Source: Erythrobacter sp. (lineage in GTDB: Bacteria > Pseudomonadota > Alphaproteobacteria > Sphingomonadales > Sphingomonadaceae). Taken from it: a stretch of DNA of 34,490 bases. Shown here piece after piece: positions 17,598 to 25,544 of this stretch. Under the pieces are notes generated by a model. The model searched no databases. It had not been told where the DNA came from and saw only the letters and a list, made by a program, of their open reading frames with translations. How positions within the stretch are numbered: the first letter of the stretch is position 1; each line of letters opens with the position of its first letter. The position numbers and the translations under genes are program-made. The stretch covers positions 1 through 34,490 of the forward strand of contig NZOF01000149.1 of NCBI GenBank assembly GCA_002695185.1, in the 5' to 3' direction.

Positions 17598-19706
17598 TCA
17601 GAACTTATACGCCAGCGAGCCATTGATGCTGCGTTTTTCGCCCGGATAACAATCGCCTCGGACGAGACAGACCGAGAAATATTCCTCGTTCGTCACGTTC
17701 CGGGCGGTCAGCCGCAGTTCGAACGATCCGAAATCGTAACCGGCCGAAAGGTCGCCAACCGTGTGCCCATCGACCCGGTAGGTCAGCAGGCTGCCGTCGA
17801 TGGCGGACAGGCCGTTGCTCTCGTTCCCGCCGACATAGCGAACCCCGCCGCCGAGCGAGAACCCGTCCAGCGCACCGGTGAAATTGTAGAGCGCGAAGAG
17901 CGAGGCCTGCCAGTCTGCAATCGACGTCAGGCGGTATCCGTCGGGATCTTCGGTATCGAGATAGCTGACATTGCCATCCAGCCGCAGGCCGCCGACCAGC
18001 GCATTGGCTTCAAGCTCCACGCCGCGCACTTTCGAGACGCCTTCCTGCTGGCTATCCCCGCCCACGAGCGAATTGGGATTGGGCAGGTTGGACACTTCGA
18101 TATCGAAAGCGCTTACCGTGACCAGCGCATTGACGCCGCGCGGCTGGTATTTGATGCCGACTTCATATTGCCGCCCTTCCTGCGGAAGGAGCTGTTCATC
18201 GGTCAGCGTGTCGATGCCGACAACCGGCTGGAAGCTTTCCGCATAGCTGGCGTAGGGCGAGATGCCTGCGGGCCCGCGCCAGAGCACGCCGACGCTGAAG
18301 CTGGTGGCGTCGTCTTCCTGGCGGCTGCCGTTTTCCACACGGTTGGTGACATTGTCGAAGCGCACGCCCGCATTGGCCACCAGATTGCCGAGGCTCATCT
18401 GGTTGGAGATGTAATAGCCGGTCGATTTGACATAGTTTCGCGGGCCATTGGCTTTCATGCTCTCCACCTCGGCCACGCTCGGCACGCCGGCATATTGCGG
18501 ATCGAAGGCGTTCAGAGTGCCCAAGTCCGCAAGATAGGCCGTGTCGGAATCAGTGAACACGTCCTGATACTGGACGCCGGCGAGCAATTCATGCTCGATC
18601 GGGCCGGTGGTGAAATCGGCACGGGTGCGCACGTCGAAGGCCATCTGTTCGCTGCGATTGTCAGCCAGATAGAAAGTCCAGCCGCCATTCCCCTCGGCAT
18701 CGATGCGGGGAACGCCATTGCCGCGGAAGGAAATCCACGCCTGCCGGTAATCGGCCTGCGTATCGAGATAACGTGCGACGCCTTCCACCGAGAAGATGCT
18801 GTTGATCTGCTGTTCTGCGATCAGCGTCAGCGCCAGGCTTTCGGTATCATAGGCGTTGAAGCCAGGTGCGCCGTGATAGCTGTAGGGATCGATTTTCTCG
18901 CCGCTGGCGCTTTCCCGCAGCGTGCCGGTGACGGGCAGGAACTGGTGCGCCGTATCCGAATTCTGGTCGGAATAATTGGCCAGAATTGTGATCTCGGTGC
19001 CCGGGGCGGGGCGGGCGGTAAAGGCCGGTGCGATGACCAGCTTGTCGTCCGTGACCCCTTCGATCTGCGTGTCCGAATCGCGCAACAGGCCCACGAAACG
19101 GAACTGCGCACTGTCTTCGGCACCCGGTATGGCGATATTGAAATCGGTGGCGATCTGCTTGCGGTCGAAGCTGCCGTAATCGACGCGGACTTCACCTTCG
19201 CTGGTTCCGTGGGGACGCTTGGTAACGACATTGATGATGCCGCCAGGCGAACCTGCACCATAGAGGACGGAGGCCGGGCCTTTCAGCACTTCGACCTGCT
19301 CCAGCGTGTAGATGTCCTGGCGCGTGTTGTTGTAATAGCCGAACAGATACTGGAGATTGTCGCGATATTCGGGGGCATCCAGCCCGCGCACCTGGGCAAA
19401 ATCGCCTCTGGTGGAAAAGCCGTAAGGCTCGGCAGTCACGCCGGCGGAATAGGTGAGGACATCGTCGAGCGATTGGGCACCCTTTTCCTGAAAATCGCGC
19501 GCGGTTTCGATCGAGATCGAACGTGCGGTTTCAATGATCGGCGTATCGGATTTCGTCGCACCGAAATCGCTCAATGCGCCGGTGACGATGATGGTGGTTT
19601 CTTCGCGCTGGTCATCCGCGTCGCCGGTCTGCTCCGATTGCGCGAAAGCCGGAGCTGCGCTCAACAAAGCGATCTGCGCGGTGGTCGCCAAAAGCGAAAG
19701 CCTCAT
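17598..19706 (-). CDS. TonB-dependent siderophore receptor
   Basis: A 702-residue outer-membrane receptor. The signal peptide (residues 1-22, ending APAFA) is followed by a TonB-box-like TTIIVTGA. The plug domain contains SISIETARDFQEKGAQSLDDVL and the motifs RGFD-like TRGDFAQVRGLD, LEQVEVLKGPASVLYGAGSPGG and INVVTKRP. A 22-strand-type barrel ends in the terminal aromatic YKF. These are the hallmarks of the TIGR01783 ferric-siderophore class (FhuA/FoxA/FpvA relatives). The ATG at 19706 is chosen because it starts the signal peptide and has AGGGAAT upstream; an in-frame start 30 codons earlier lies within the Fur-box promoter. A Fur box is found about 70-85 bp upstream. The siderophore is probably hydroxamate-like but cannot be fixed. 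Confidence 0.94.
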   Translation of the reverse strand: MRLSLLATTAQIALLSAAPAFAQSEQTGDADDQREETTIIVTGALSDFGATKSDTPIIETARSISIETARDFQEKGAQSLDDVLTYSAGVTAEPYGFSTRGDFAQVRGLDAPEYRDNLQYLFGYYNNTRQDIYTLEQVEVLKGPASVLYGAGSPGGIINVVTKRPHGTSEGEVRVDYGSFDRKQIATDFNIAIPGAEDSAQFRFVGLLRDSDTQIEGVTDDKLVIAPAFTARPAPGTEITILANYSDQNSDTAHQFLPVTGTLRESASGEKIDPYSYHGAPGFNAYDTESLALTLIAEQQINSIFSVEGVARYLDTQADYRQAWISFRGNGVPRIDAEGNGGWTFYLADNRSEQMAFDVRTRADFTTGPIEHELLAGVQYQDVFTDSDTAYLADLGTLNAFDPQYAGVPSVAEVESMKANGPRNYVKSTGYYISNQMSLGNLVANAGVRFDNVTNRVENGSRQEDDATSFSVGVLWRGPAGISPYASYAESFQPVVGIDTLTDEQLLPQEGRQYEVGIKYQPRGVNALVTVSAFDIEVSNLPNPNSLVGGDSQQEGVSKVRGVELEANALVGGLRLDGNVSYLDTEDPDGYRLTSIADWQASLFALYNFTGALDGFSLGGGVRYVGGNESNGLSAIDGSLLTYRVDGHTVGDLSAGYDFGSFELRLTARNVTNEEYFSVCLVRGDCYPGEKRSINGSLAYKF

Positions 19707-19772
19707 TTCAAAAATTCCCTGTTCCTTGACCCTGGAATGATCCGTCGTGTGCGAATCGATTGAGGGCCTGCT

Positions 19773-19795
19773 ATTGAGAACAATTATCAATTGCA
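19773..19795 (-). promoter_or_regulatory. Fur box and promoter of the siderophore operon
   Basis: On the minus strand TTGATAATTGTTCTCAA (19774-19790) is an imperfect palindrome close to the classic Fur consensus (GATAAT/ATTATC pattern). A -35-like TTGCAA (19790-19795) precedes it and a weak TAGCAG lies 17 bp after, so Fur-Fe2+ would cover the spacer and block RNA polymerase. Iron repression is inferred. Confidence 0.7.
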
Positions 19796-19953
19796 AGTCT
19801 TGTGGGGAATTTCTGGAAATGTTCGAAAGGTTAGGAATTGCTAATAATCATGCTCAGATAAACGCCGCAGGCACGCGCCTGCATTGCAGCACGCTGGCCG
19901 CTCAAATCGCTATCTGTCGTAGAGCTTTCGTGCGTGCCTGTTCAGGCGGCTCG

Positions 19954-21600
19954 TCAGCCTTGATGTGAACTGAGCAGGCCGCGGGCGATTACTTGTGCCT
20001 GTATTTCTCCGGCGCCTTCGAAGATATTCAGAATGCGCGCATCGCATAATACCCGGCTTATCTCATATTCGAGCGCATAGCCGTTACCGCCATGGATCTG
20101 CAGCGCATTGTCTGCGCTTGCCCAAGCAACGCGCGCACCGAGCAGCTTTGCCATTCCGGCTTCGATATCGCAGCGCTGCCCGCGATCCTTGTGGCGGGCG
20201 GCGGTCCAGGTGAGTTCGCGGGCAATCACCAGTTCGCAGACCATCATGGCAAGCTTGTCCGACACGCGCGGAAACGCCAGCAGCGGTTTGCCGAATTGCC
20301 TGCGCTCGGTCGCATAGGACAGGCCGAGATCGAAGGCGTTCCAGCCCACGCCCAGCGCCCGTGCGGCGGTCTGGATGCGCGCACCTTCGAAGGTGCGCAT
20401 CAACTGCTTGAAGCCCTGGCCTTGTGCGCCGCCGAGCAGGCCGTCCTCCGCCACTTCGAAGCCATCGAAGCCAAGCGTGTATTCCTTCATCCCGCGATAG
20501 CCGAGCACCTCGATCTCGTCGCCGGCGATGCCATCGTCGGGGAAGGGCGCGCTATCGGTGCCACGGGTCTTTTCCGCCAGCAGCATGGAAAGCCCCGCAT
20601 ATCCCGGGGCCGCCGGATCGGTGCGGCACAAAATGGTCATCAGATCGGCGCGCGCTGCGTGGGTGATCCATGTCTTGGCCCCGTCGATGCGCCATGTCCC
20701 GGTGTCGGTCTGCCGTGCTCTGGTGCGGACCGACGCCAGATCGGAACCGGTATCGGGTTCGGTGAACACGGCAGTCGGCAGGATCGATCCTTCGGTGATA
20801 CGCGGCAGGAATTTCGCCTTTTGTGCATCGGTCCCGTTCTGGCCGATCAATTCGCCGGCGATTTCGGACCTTGTGCCAAGTGACCCGGCACAGATCCAGC
20901 CGCGCGACAATTCTTCGGAAACCAGACACATGGCCAGCTTGCCGAGGCCAAGACCGCCATGCTCTTCCGGGATGCAGACGCCGAAGACGCCCAGATCGGC
21001 CATTTCCCCGACCACATCCAGCGGGATCAGAGCATCCGCCAGATGCCAGCCATGCGCATGAGGCGCGATGCGTTCGCTGGCGAAGGTGCGGAACTGGTCG
21101 CGGATCATGTCGAGCGTGTCGTCACCCGTGCCCTCGTAAGGGCGTTCTCCATCGGCCAGCCTGCGCGCGAGTTCCGCCCGGTTTTCCGGCGTATTTCCCG
21201 CGCCGATGAAATGGCTCGCCGCCTCGCCAGCAGCAAAAGCGAAGGCTTCCTGCTGCAAGCCGTAATCGGACGGGCGCACGATTTCGCTCTGGCTCATCGC
21301 CACGCCGCTGAAAATCTGCGCGCAATATTCCCCCATCCCGATTTCGAGGACGAGCCGTTCGATGTCGCCAAAGGCATCAGCCTGCCGCGCGCGGTCCGCC
21401 CAGTTGCACAAGGCGTCAAGCGCTTCAGCTTGCGTGGCGATCCATGCATAGCCGTGCAGCCGGTGCTGCTCGCGCTCGGCAAGCGCGGGATCGACTTTGC
21501 CGCCGGGCGAGACGATCGCAGCGAGGGTGTCGCGCACGAGGTCGCTGAATTTCATTGCTGCCTCGGCAGCCGACCGGGCGAGGGGGAGATTATCGGTCAC
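19954..21600 (-). CDS. mcd: Acyl-CoA dehydrogenase, (2S)-methylsuccinyl-CoA dehydrogenase-like
   Basis: A 548-residue flavoenzyme, longer than ordinary acyl-CoA dehydrogenases because of an extension of about 150 residues (DLVRDTLAAIVSPGGK..., GMGEYCAQIFSGVAMSQSE). The normal core follows: PTAVFTEPDTGSDLASVRT, the flavin and substrate region with IEVLGYRGMKEY, FEGARIQTAARALGV, ERRQFGKPL, and NIFEGAGEIQAQVIARGLL. The Glu of FEGAGEIQ sits at the position of the catalytic base of MCAD-type enzymes. The extension, length and GYRGMKEY/FDGFEV segment fit Mcd of the ethylmalonyl-CoA pathway, which oxidises methylsuccinyl-CoA to mesaconyl-C1-CoA. The GTG at 21600 gives a GTGA overlap with the upstream gene; ATG at 21555 is an alternative. 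Subfamily assignment is by recall and not verified. Confidence 0.75.
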   Translation of the reverse strand: MTDNLPLARSAAEAAMKFSDLVRDTLAAIVSPGGKVDPALAEREQHRLHGYAWIATQAEALDALCNWADRARQADAFGDIERLVLEIGMGEYCAQIFSGVAMSQSEIVRPSDYGLQQEAFAFAAGEAASHFIGAGNTPENRAELARRLADGERPYEGTGDDTLDMIRDQFRTFASERIAPHAHGWHLADALIPLDVVGEMADLGVFGVCIPEEHGGLGLGKLAMCLVSEELSRGWICAGSLGTRSEIAGELIGQNGTDAQKAKFLPRITEGSILPTAVFTEPDTGSDLASVRTRARQTDTGTWRIDGAKTWITHAARADLMTILCRTDPAAPGYAGLSMLLAEKTRGTDSAPFPDDGIAGDEIEVLGYRGMKEYTLGFDGFEVAEDGLLGGAQGQGFKQLMRTFEGARIQTAARALGVGWNAFDLGLSYATERRQFGKPLLAFPRVSDKLAMMVCELVIARELTWTAARHKDRGQRCDIEAGMAKLLGARVAWASADNALQIHGGNGYALEYEISRVLCDARILNIFEGAGEIQAQVIARGLLSSHQG

Positions 21601-22409
21601 TTCAAGCCTGCCTTTGCTTCCATCGCAACAACGCCATCGCAGCGGATTGCCTGATAACCAGTCTCGCTTTTGCGCAGCCGGACCGGCTGGCTCAGGAAAA
21701 GCGGGGCCATGGCGCGGAAGGAGAAGCTGGAGAGGGCAGCATCGCGCTGCGCAAGTGCCGCGAGTTTTGCTGCCGTGAAGGGGCCGTGGATGACCAGTGC
21801 GGGATAGCCTTCCACCCCGGTAGCATAGGGCATGTCATAGTGGATCCGGTGGGCGTTTGCCGTGGCGGCGGAGAAGCGGAAGAGGTTCACCTCGTCGGGT
21901 TGCCAGTTTTCGCCCTGAGGGAGGGCCGCATCCGGCACCGGCATGGATATCCGATCGCCCGCCGCGCGGTAGACATAGGTCTGGACCTCGCGCACCCGGA
22001 TCGCGCCGTCCTGTTCGAGCCGTTTCTCCACCTTGGCGAAGATCAGATCGCCCGAACTGCCCAGCTTGTGCGACAGCGCGATTATCTCACTGGTCTGCCG
22101 AGCCTTCTCTCCCATGACAAGCGGCGCTGGAAATTCCATCTCGGCGGCGGCGAACATTCGCCTCGGCAAGCTGACATCGGGCAGGAATTTTCCGCGCTTC
22201 GGATGACCGTCGGGACCGATTTCGCCATCCGCAGGGGAGGGCAGGAAGAACGCCCAATGAGCAAGCGGTGGGAGCGAGGATCGGCCGTCATGGCCGATCG
22301 CCTGCGCGTAACGGCGCAGCGGTGCGGGATGGAGGATGTCTTCTTCCACCAGCTTGCGGCCAACCGCCGCCTGCCATTCGGCAAGCTGCGCCGGGGTGAC
22401 GCCTGCCAC
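21597..22409 (-). CDS. MaoC/FAS1-like acyl-CoA hydratase (mesaconyl-C4-CoA hydratase-like)
   Basis: A 270-residue double-hotdog protein: the N-terminal FAS1-like half contains APLAHWAFFLPS-type sequence (LPPLAHWAFF), and the C-terminal half has the hydratase region FRFSAATANAHRIHYD followed by HGPFTAAKLAALA. The His/Asp pair in HRIHYD lies at the hydratase-2 site. This architecture is found in mesaconyl-C4-CoA (3-methylfumaryl-CoA) hydratases, in itaconyl-CoA hydratases, and in the HTD2-type dehydratases. It is distinct from the mesaconyl-C1-CoA hydratase that usually follows Mcd. It lies between the PaaG-like gene (4 bp upstream) and the Mcd-like gene (GTGA overlap). A role in hydrating a C5-dicarboxyl-CoA is inferred from the neighbour. 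Confidence 0.75.
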   Translation of the reverse strand: MAGVTPAQLAEWQAAVGRKLVEEDILHPAPLRRYAQAIGHDGRSSLPPLAHWAFFLPSPADGEIGPDGHPKRGKFLPDVSLPRRMFAAAEMEFPAPLVMGEKARQTSEIIALSHKLGSSGDLIFAKVEKRLEQDGAIRVREVQTYVYRAAGDRISMPVPDAALPQGENWQPDEVNLFRFSAATANAHRIHYDMPYATGVEGYPALVIHGPFTAAKLAALAQRDAALSSFSFRAMAPLFLSQPVRLRKSETGYQAIRCDGVVAMEAKAGLK

Positions 22410-22412
22410 CGC

Positions 22413-23198
22413 TCAGGCGCCCTTGAACTCTGCCTTGCGGTTCTGGAGGAAGGCCATCGCGCCTTCGACCGCGTCCTGTGTACTGCCGGCCCGGCGCTGA
22501 GCCCTGGCTTCGGCTGCCAGCGTGGCGGTGAGATTGGTTTCCAACCCGTCGCGCAGCACCTGTTTCATCGCGCCGAGAGCCACGGTCGGCCCCTGCGCCA
22601 GCCGCCGGACGAGAGCGTCGGCCTCGCTTGCGAGAGCGTCATCCTCGACGCATTTGTAGATCAGCCCGATCCGTTCGGCTTCCTCGCCGGAGATCTTCTC
22701 GCCCAACATGATCATCCGCGTCGCCTGCGCCATGCCGACCAGACGGGGCAGCATCCAGCTCGATCCGCCATCGGGCACCAGGCCGATATTGGCAAACGCT
22801 TGCAGGAAATAGCCGCTCTTGCCGGCGAGCACGAAATCGGCCGCCAGCGCGATCGAGCAGCCGATCCCGGCAGCCGGACCCTGGACCACGGAGACGACCG
22901 GGACGGGCAGGCTGGCCAGCGCCTGGATCATCGGATTGTAATGCCGGGACAGCGAGCCGAAGGCGCGGTCCCCGCCGCTGACCGACATTTTTGAATTGCT
23001 TGCAAGATCGGCGCCCGAGCAGAAGGCGCGGCCTTCTCCCTTGAGCAAGACGGCGCGGGCGCCGCCGAGATCGGTAATGGCCGCGAAAATCTCGTCCGCC
23101 ATCTGCGGGGGGCAGGCGTTGAGCCGCTCGGGCCGGTCGAGCGTGATCGTGAGGATATCGCCTTCACGCTCGCTACGGATCATTTCGAAATCGCTCAT
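22413..23198 (-). CDS. Enoyl-CoA hydratase/isomerase family protein, PaaG-like
   Basis: A 261-residue crotonase-fold protein. The oxyanion-hole motifs are present (GRAFCSGADL and the GPAAGIGCSIALAADF loop). The two glutamates of true enoyl-CoA hydratases are missing: the usual GCELA is GCSIA and the usual PEI is QAFANIG. Instead the protein has LVPDGG, whose Asp matches the catalytic residue of PaaG-type isomerases. An isomerase or a specialised hydratase is therefore more likely than a plain crotonase. The usual NALN motif reads NACPPQM. The ATG at 23198 follows GGGAGACAGC; longer in-frame starts lack a ribosome-binding site. It leads the operon with the hydratase and Mcd-like genes, so it may act on a methyl-branched or unsaturated acyl-CoA. 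Confidence 0.82.
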   Translation of the reverse strand: MSDFEMIRSEREGDILTITLDRPERLNACPPQMADEIFAAITDLGGARAVLLKGEGRAFCSGADLASNSKMSVSGGDRAFGSLSRHYNPMIQALASLPVPVVSVVQGPAAGIGCSIALAADFVLAGKSGYFLQAFANIGLVPDGGSSWMLPRLVGMAQATRMIMLGEKISGEEAERIGLIYKCVEDDALASEADALVRRLAQGPTVALGAMKQVLRDGLETNLTATLAAEARAQRRAGSTQDAVEGAMAFLQNRKAEFKGA

Positions 23199-23284
23199 CG
23201 CTGTCTCCCGCACAAATCTGGTTTGCGCTTCCTTGGGCAAAAGGGTCTGCGAATGCAACCGACTGCGATGCGGCTCTCGTGACT

Positions 23285-23295
23285 GCATACTATGC
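23285..23295. promoter_or_regulatory. Short palindrome upstream of the PaaG-like operon
   Basis: GCATA-C-TATGC lies about 90 bp before the start of the first gene of the operon, in the 145-bp gap after tRNA-Gln. It is a possible operator; its length is modest and chance is possible. Confidence 0.25.
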
Positions 23296-23343
23296 GCCTT
23301 GCCTCGATTTTCGAAGCGACCGCGAATTTAAAAATGTCGAGAG

Positions 23344-23418
<75 letters not shown>

Positions 23419-23431
23419 GCAGGCGGACGCC

Positions 23432-23459
23432 CCTATAGCGCGCCTATCGTGAATGTGAA
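23432..23459 (-). promoter_or_regulatory. Possible tRNA-Gln promoter
   Basis: On the minus strand TTCACA and TATAGG are separated by 16 bp, about 14 bp before the tRNA 5' end. The match is moderate; read-through from yghU, which ends 51 bp upstream, could also supply the tRNA. Confidence 0.35.
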
Positions 23460-23468
23460 GGGTCGAAT

Positions 23469-24320
23469 TTAAACCTTTTTACCTTCGAAATCAGCTGCCG
23501 AGTGTCGTTCGCGGAGCTGGGTGTCGTCATCACCCCAGACCTTGGTCACGATCCGGCCACGCTTTACGGCAGGACGCTCCCCGATTTGCCGCACCCAGCG
23601 CCCGACGTTTTCGTATTCGTCGATAGAGAGGAAAGTTTTGGCCTCATCGTAGATCGTCCCTTCGACGAAGGGAGCCATCCATGGCCATGCCGCGATATCG
23701 GCCACGGTATAGTCGCCGCCACCCAGAAATTCGCTATCCTTCAGGCGTTGATCGGCGACATCGAACAGTCTCTTGGTTTCCATCGCATAGCGGTTGATCG
23801 GATATTCGTACTTCTCTGGCGCATAGGCATAGAAGTGGCCGAAGCCGCCTCCGATGAAGGGAGCGCTGCCAATCTGCCAGAACAGCCAACTGAGAACTTC
23901 GGCACGTGTATGATCGGTTGGCAGGAAGGCGCCAAATTTCTCTGCCAGATGCATCAGGATCGCGCCGCTTTCAAAAATGCGGATGGGGTCGGCCCCACTG
24001 CGGTCGAGAAGGGCGGGAATCTTGCTGTTAGGATTGATTGCCACGAAGCCCGAACCGAATTGTTCGCCCTCTCCGATGTTGATCGTGAAAGCATCGTACT
24101 CCGCACCGGAATGCCCTGCTTCGAGCAATTCTTCGAGCATGATGGTGGCCTTCACGCCGTTGGGCGTGGCGAGAGAATAGAGCTGGAAGTCATGTTTTCC
24201 CGTCGGCAGGGCCTTTTCTTCCCGGGCGCCAGCCGTCGGACGGTTTATATTGGCAAACTTTCCTCCGCTCACGGTGTCGGCGCTCCAGACTGCGGGCGGG
24301 GTATACGTGGGGTCAGCCAT
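23469..24320 (-). CDS. yghU: Glutathione-dependent disulfide-bond oxidoreductase, YghU type
   Basis: A 283-residue cytoplasmic glutathione transferase of the Nu/YghU class. The characteristic N-terminal extension (residues 1-45, with NINRPTAGAREEKALPTG) precedes a thioredoxin fold with YSLATPNGVKATIMLEELL and NPNSKIPALLD, plus FESGAILMHLAEK. The helical C-terminal domain follows, with WLFWQIG and DYTVADIAAWPW. YghU binds two glutathiones and reduces organic hydroperoxides and disulfides. Length agrees with E. coli YghU (288). It stands alone, with tRNA-Gln downstream and a divergent topoisomerase gene upstream. The ATG follows AAAAGGAGATC. Confidence 0.93.
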   Translation of the reverse strand: MADPTYTPPAVWSADTVSGGKFANINRPTAGAREEKALPTGKHDFQLYSLATPNGVKATIMLEELLEAGHSGAEYDAFTINIGEGEQFGSGFVAINPNSKIPALLDRSGADPIRIFESGAILMHLAEKFGAFLPTDHTRAEVLSWLFWQIGSAPFIGGGFGHFYAYAPEKYEYPINRYAMETKRLFDVADQRLKDSEFLGGGDYTVADIAAWPWMAPFVEGTIYDEAKTFLSIDEYENVGRWVRQIGERPAVKRGRIVTKVWGDDDTQLRERHSAADFEGKKV

Positions 24321-24413
24321 GAATGATCTCCTTTTGGGGCGGTGCTATTTAGCTCAACCGTTCGTCGCAAGATGGGGAACGCAAATTGTCTATCCATGGT
24401 TCTTTCCCTCGCT

Positions 24414-25415
24414 ATGACGAAGCTCATCTATGTCGACGACCAGCTGCCAGGAATCACTCGCAAGGGTGCAGGGAAAGGCTGGGCTTATTACGATCCCAAG
24501 GGGGAGCTCATCACAGACAGAGCAGAAAAGAAGCGTCTGAACGCCGTAGCTCTGCCACCAGCCTATACAGATGAATGGTTTTGCCCGGCTCCCAATGGAC
24601 ATATTCTCGCGACAGGGATCGATGCTAAGGGGCGCAAGCAATACCGTTATCATCCCGAATTCAGAGCTGAGAGGGAAAGCGAAAAGTTCGACAGGTGCCT
24701 GGCATTCGGCAATCTCCTGCCGCTCGTGCGCAAAAAGGTGGAAGAGGATTTGAAGGGCCGCAAGCTCACCAGGGAACGCGCCGTTGCAAGCGTGGTCCGG
24801 CTCCTCGATCTCGGTGCAATCAGAGTTGGAAACGAAGGATATGCCGAGCGGAACAAGAGCTATGGTGCGACCACGTTACGTCGGCGCCATGCCGAAGTAA
24901 CGGGCAAGACGCTGAAGCTCCGCTACAAAGGCAAATCCGGAAAGATGCGGGAAGTAACGCTCACCGATGGGAGCCTGGCTCGCATGGTACGCAACATGCA
25001 GGATCTTCCGGGCCAGAATGTATTTAAATACGTCGATGATGACGGCGAGGTCGAAACGGTGACTTCGAGCGATGTGAACCAGTATCTGGAAGCCTGCATG
25101 GGAGAGCGGTTCACTGCCAAAAATTTCCGGACTTGGCACGCGAGTGTTCTGGGCTTTGAATCGCTACGCATCGGGGACGGAAAAATTCCGATGAAAAGGT
25201 TGCTCGAATGTGTTGCCGATCATTTGGGCAATACCCCTGCTGTTACGCGGAAAAGCTACATTCACCCCGCCGTAATTGAACTGGTCGACCATCAGGAAGA
25301 ATGGCGTCAGGGCGTTAAATTTCCGCGGGCAACTCGCTGGCATACGAGAGAAGAGCGGGCTTTGCTTGAAATGCTACAAACCTGTCCCAGCGCGGCCGAA
25401 CTGCTGGCGGCATAA
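24414..25415 (+). CDS. DNA topoisomerase IB
   Basis: A 333-residue poxvirus-type topoisomerase that nicks one strand, forms a 3'-phosphotyrosyl bond and relaxes supercoils without ATP. The N-terminal domain includes YVDDQLPGITRKGAGKGWAY and the catalytic domain contains RVGNEGYAERNKSYG, the FRTWHAS motif (Arg and His), and KSYIHPAV with the active-site Tyr282. Such enzymes are patchily distributed in alphaproteobacteria. No good ribosome-binding site precedes the ATG at 24414, which gives the typical MTKLIYVDD start. ATGs at 24396 or 24372 in the same frame are possible. It is divergent from yghU with a gap under 100 bp. Confidence 0.9.
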   Translation: MTKLIYVDDQLPGITRKGAGKGWAYYDPKGELITDRAEKKRLNAVALPPAYTDEWFCPAPNGHILATGIDAKGRKQYRYHPEFRAERESEKFDRCLAFGNLLPLVRKKVEEDLKGRKLTRERAVASVVRLLDLGAIRVGNEGYAERNKSYGATTLRRRHAEVTGKTLKLRYKGKSGKMREVTLTDGSLARMVRNMQDLPGQNVFKYVDDDGEVETVTSSDVNQYLEACMGERFTAKNFRTWHASVLGFESLRIGDGKIPMKRLLECVADHLGNTPAVTRKSYIHPAVIELVDHQEEWRQGVKFPRATRWHTREERALLEMLQTCPSAAELLAA

Positions 25416-25544
25416 GAAACGTAAAAATTGTAGTAGTTTAGCCGTGACGCATCTATAGGACCGATAGCTGGCCACGTGGGCCGGTTTCAGGGCGCTTCGG
25501 CGGCCGCGTCCTGAGAAGTCAGTCCGCTCGAAGGCTACGCTTTG

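Noticed and set aside
17763..19763. 666-codon plus-strand frame
   Set aside because: It is antisense to the TonB receptor gene. The receptor has all family motifs, a signal peptide and a Fur-box promoter, whereas this frame shows no recognisable domain.
21555..22994. 479-codon plus-strand frame
   Set aside because: It is antisense to the hydratase and PaaG-like genes and arises from GC-rich codon bias.
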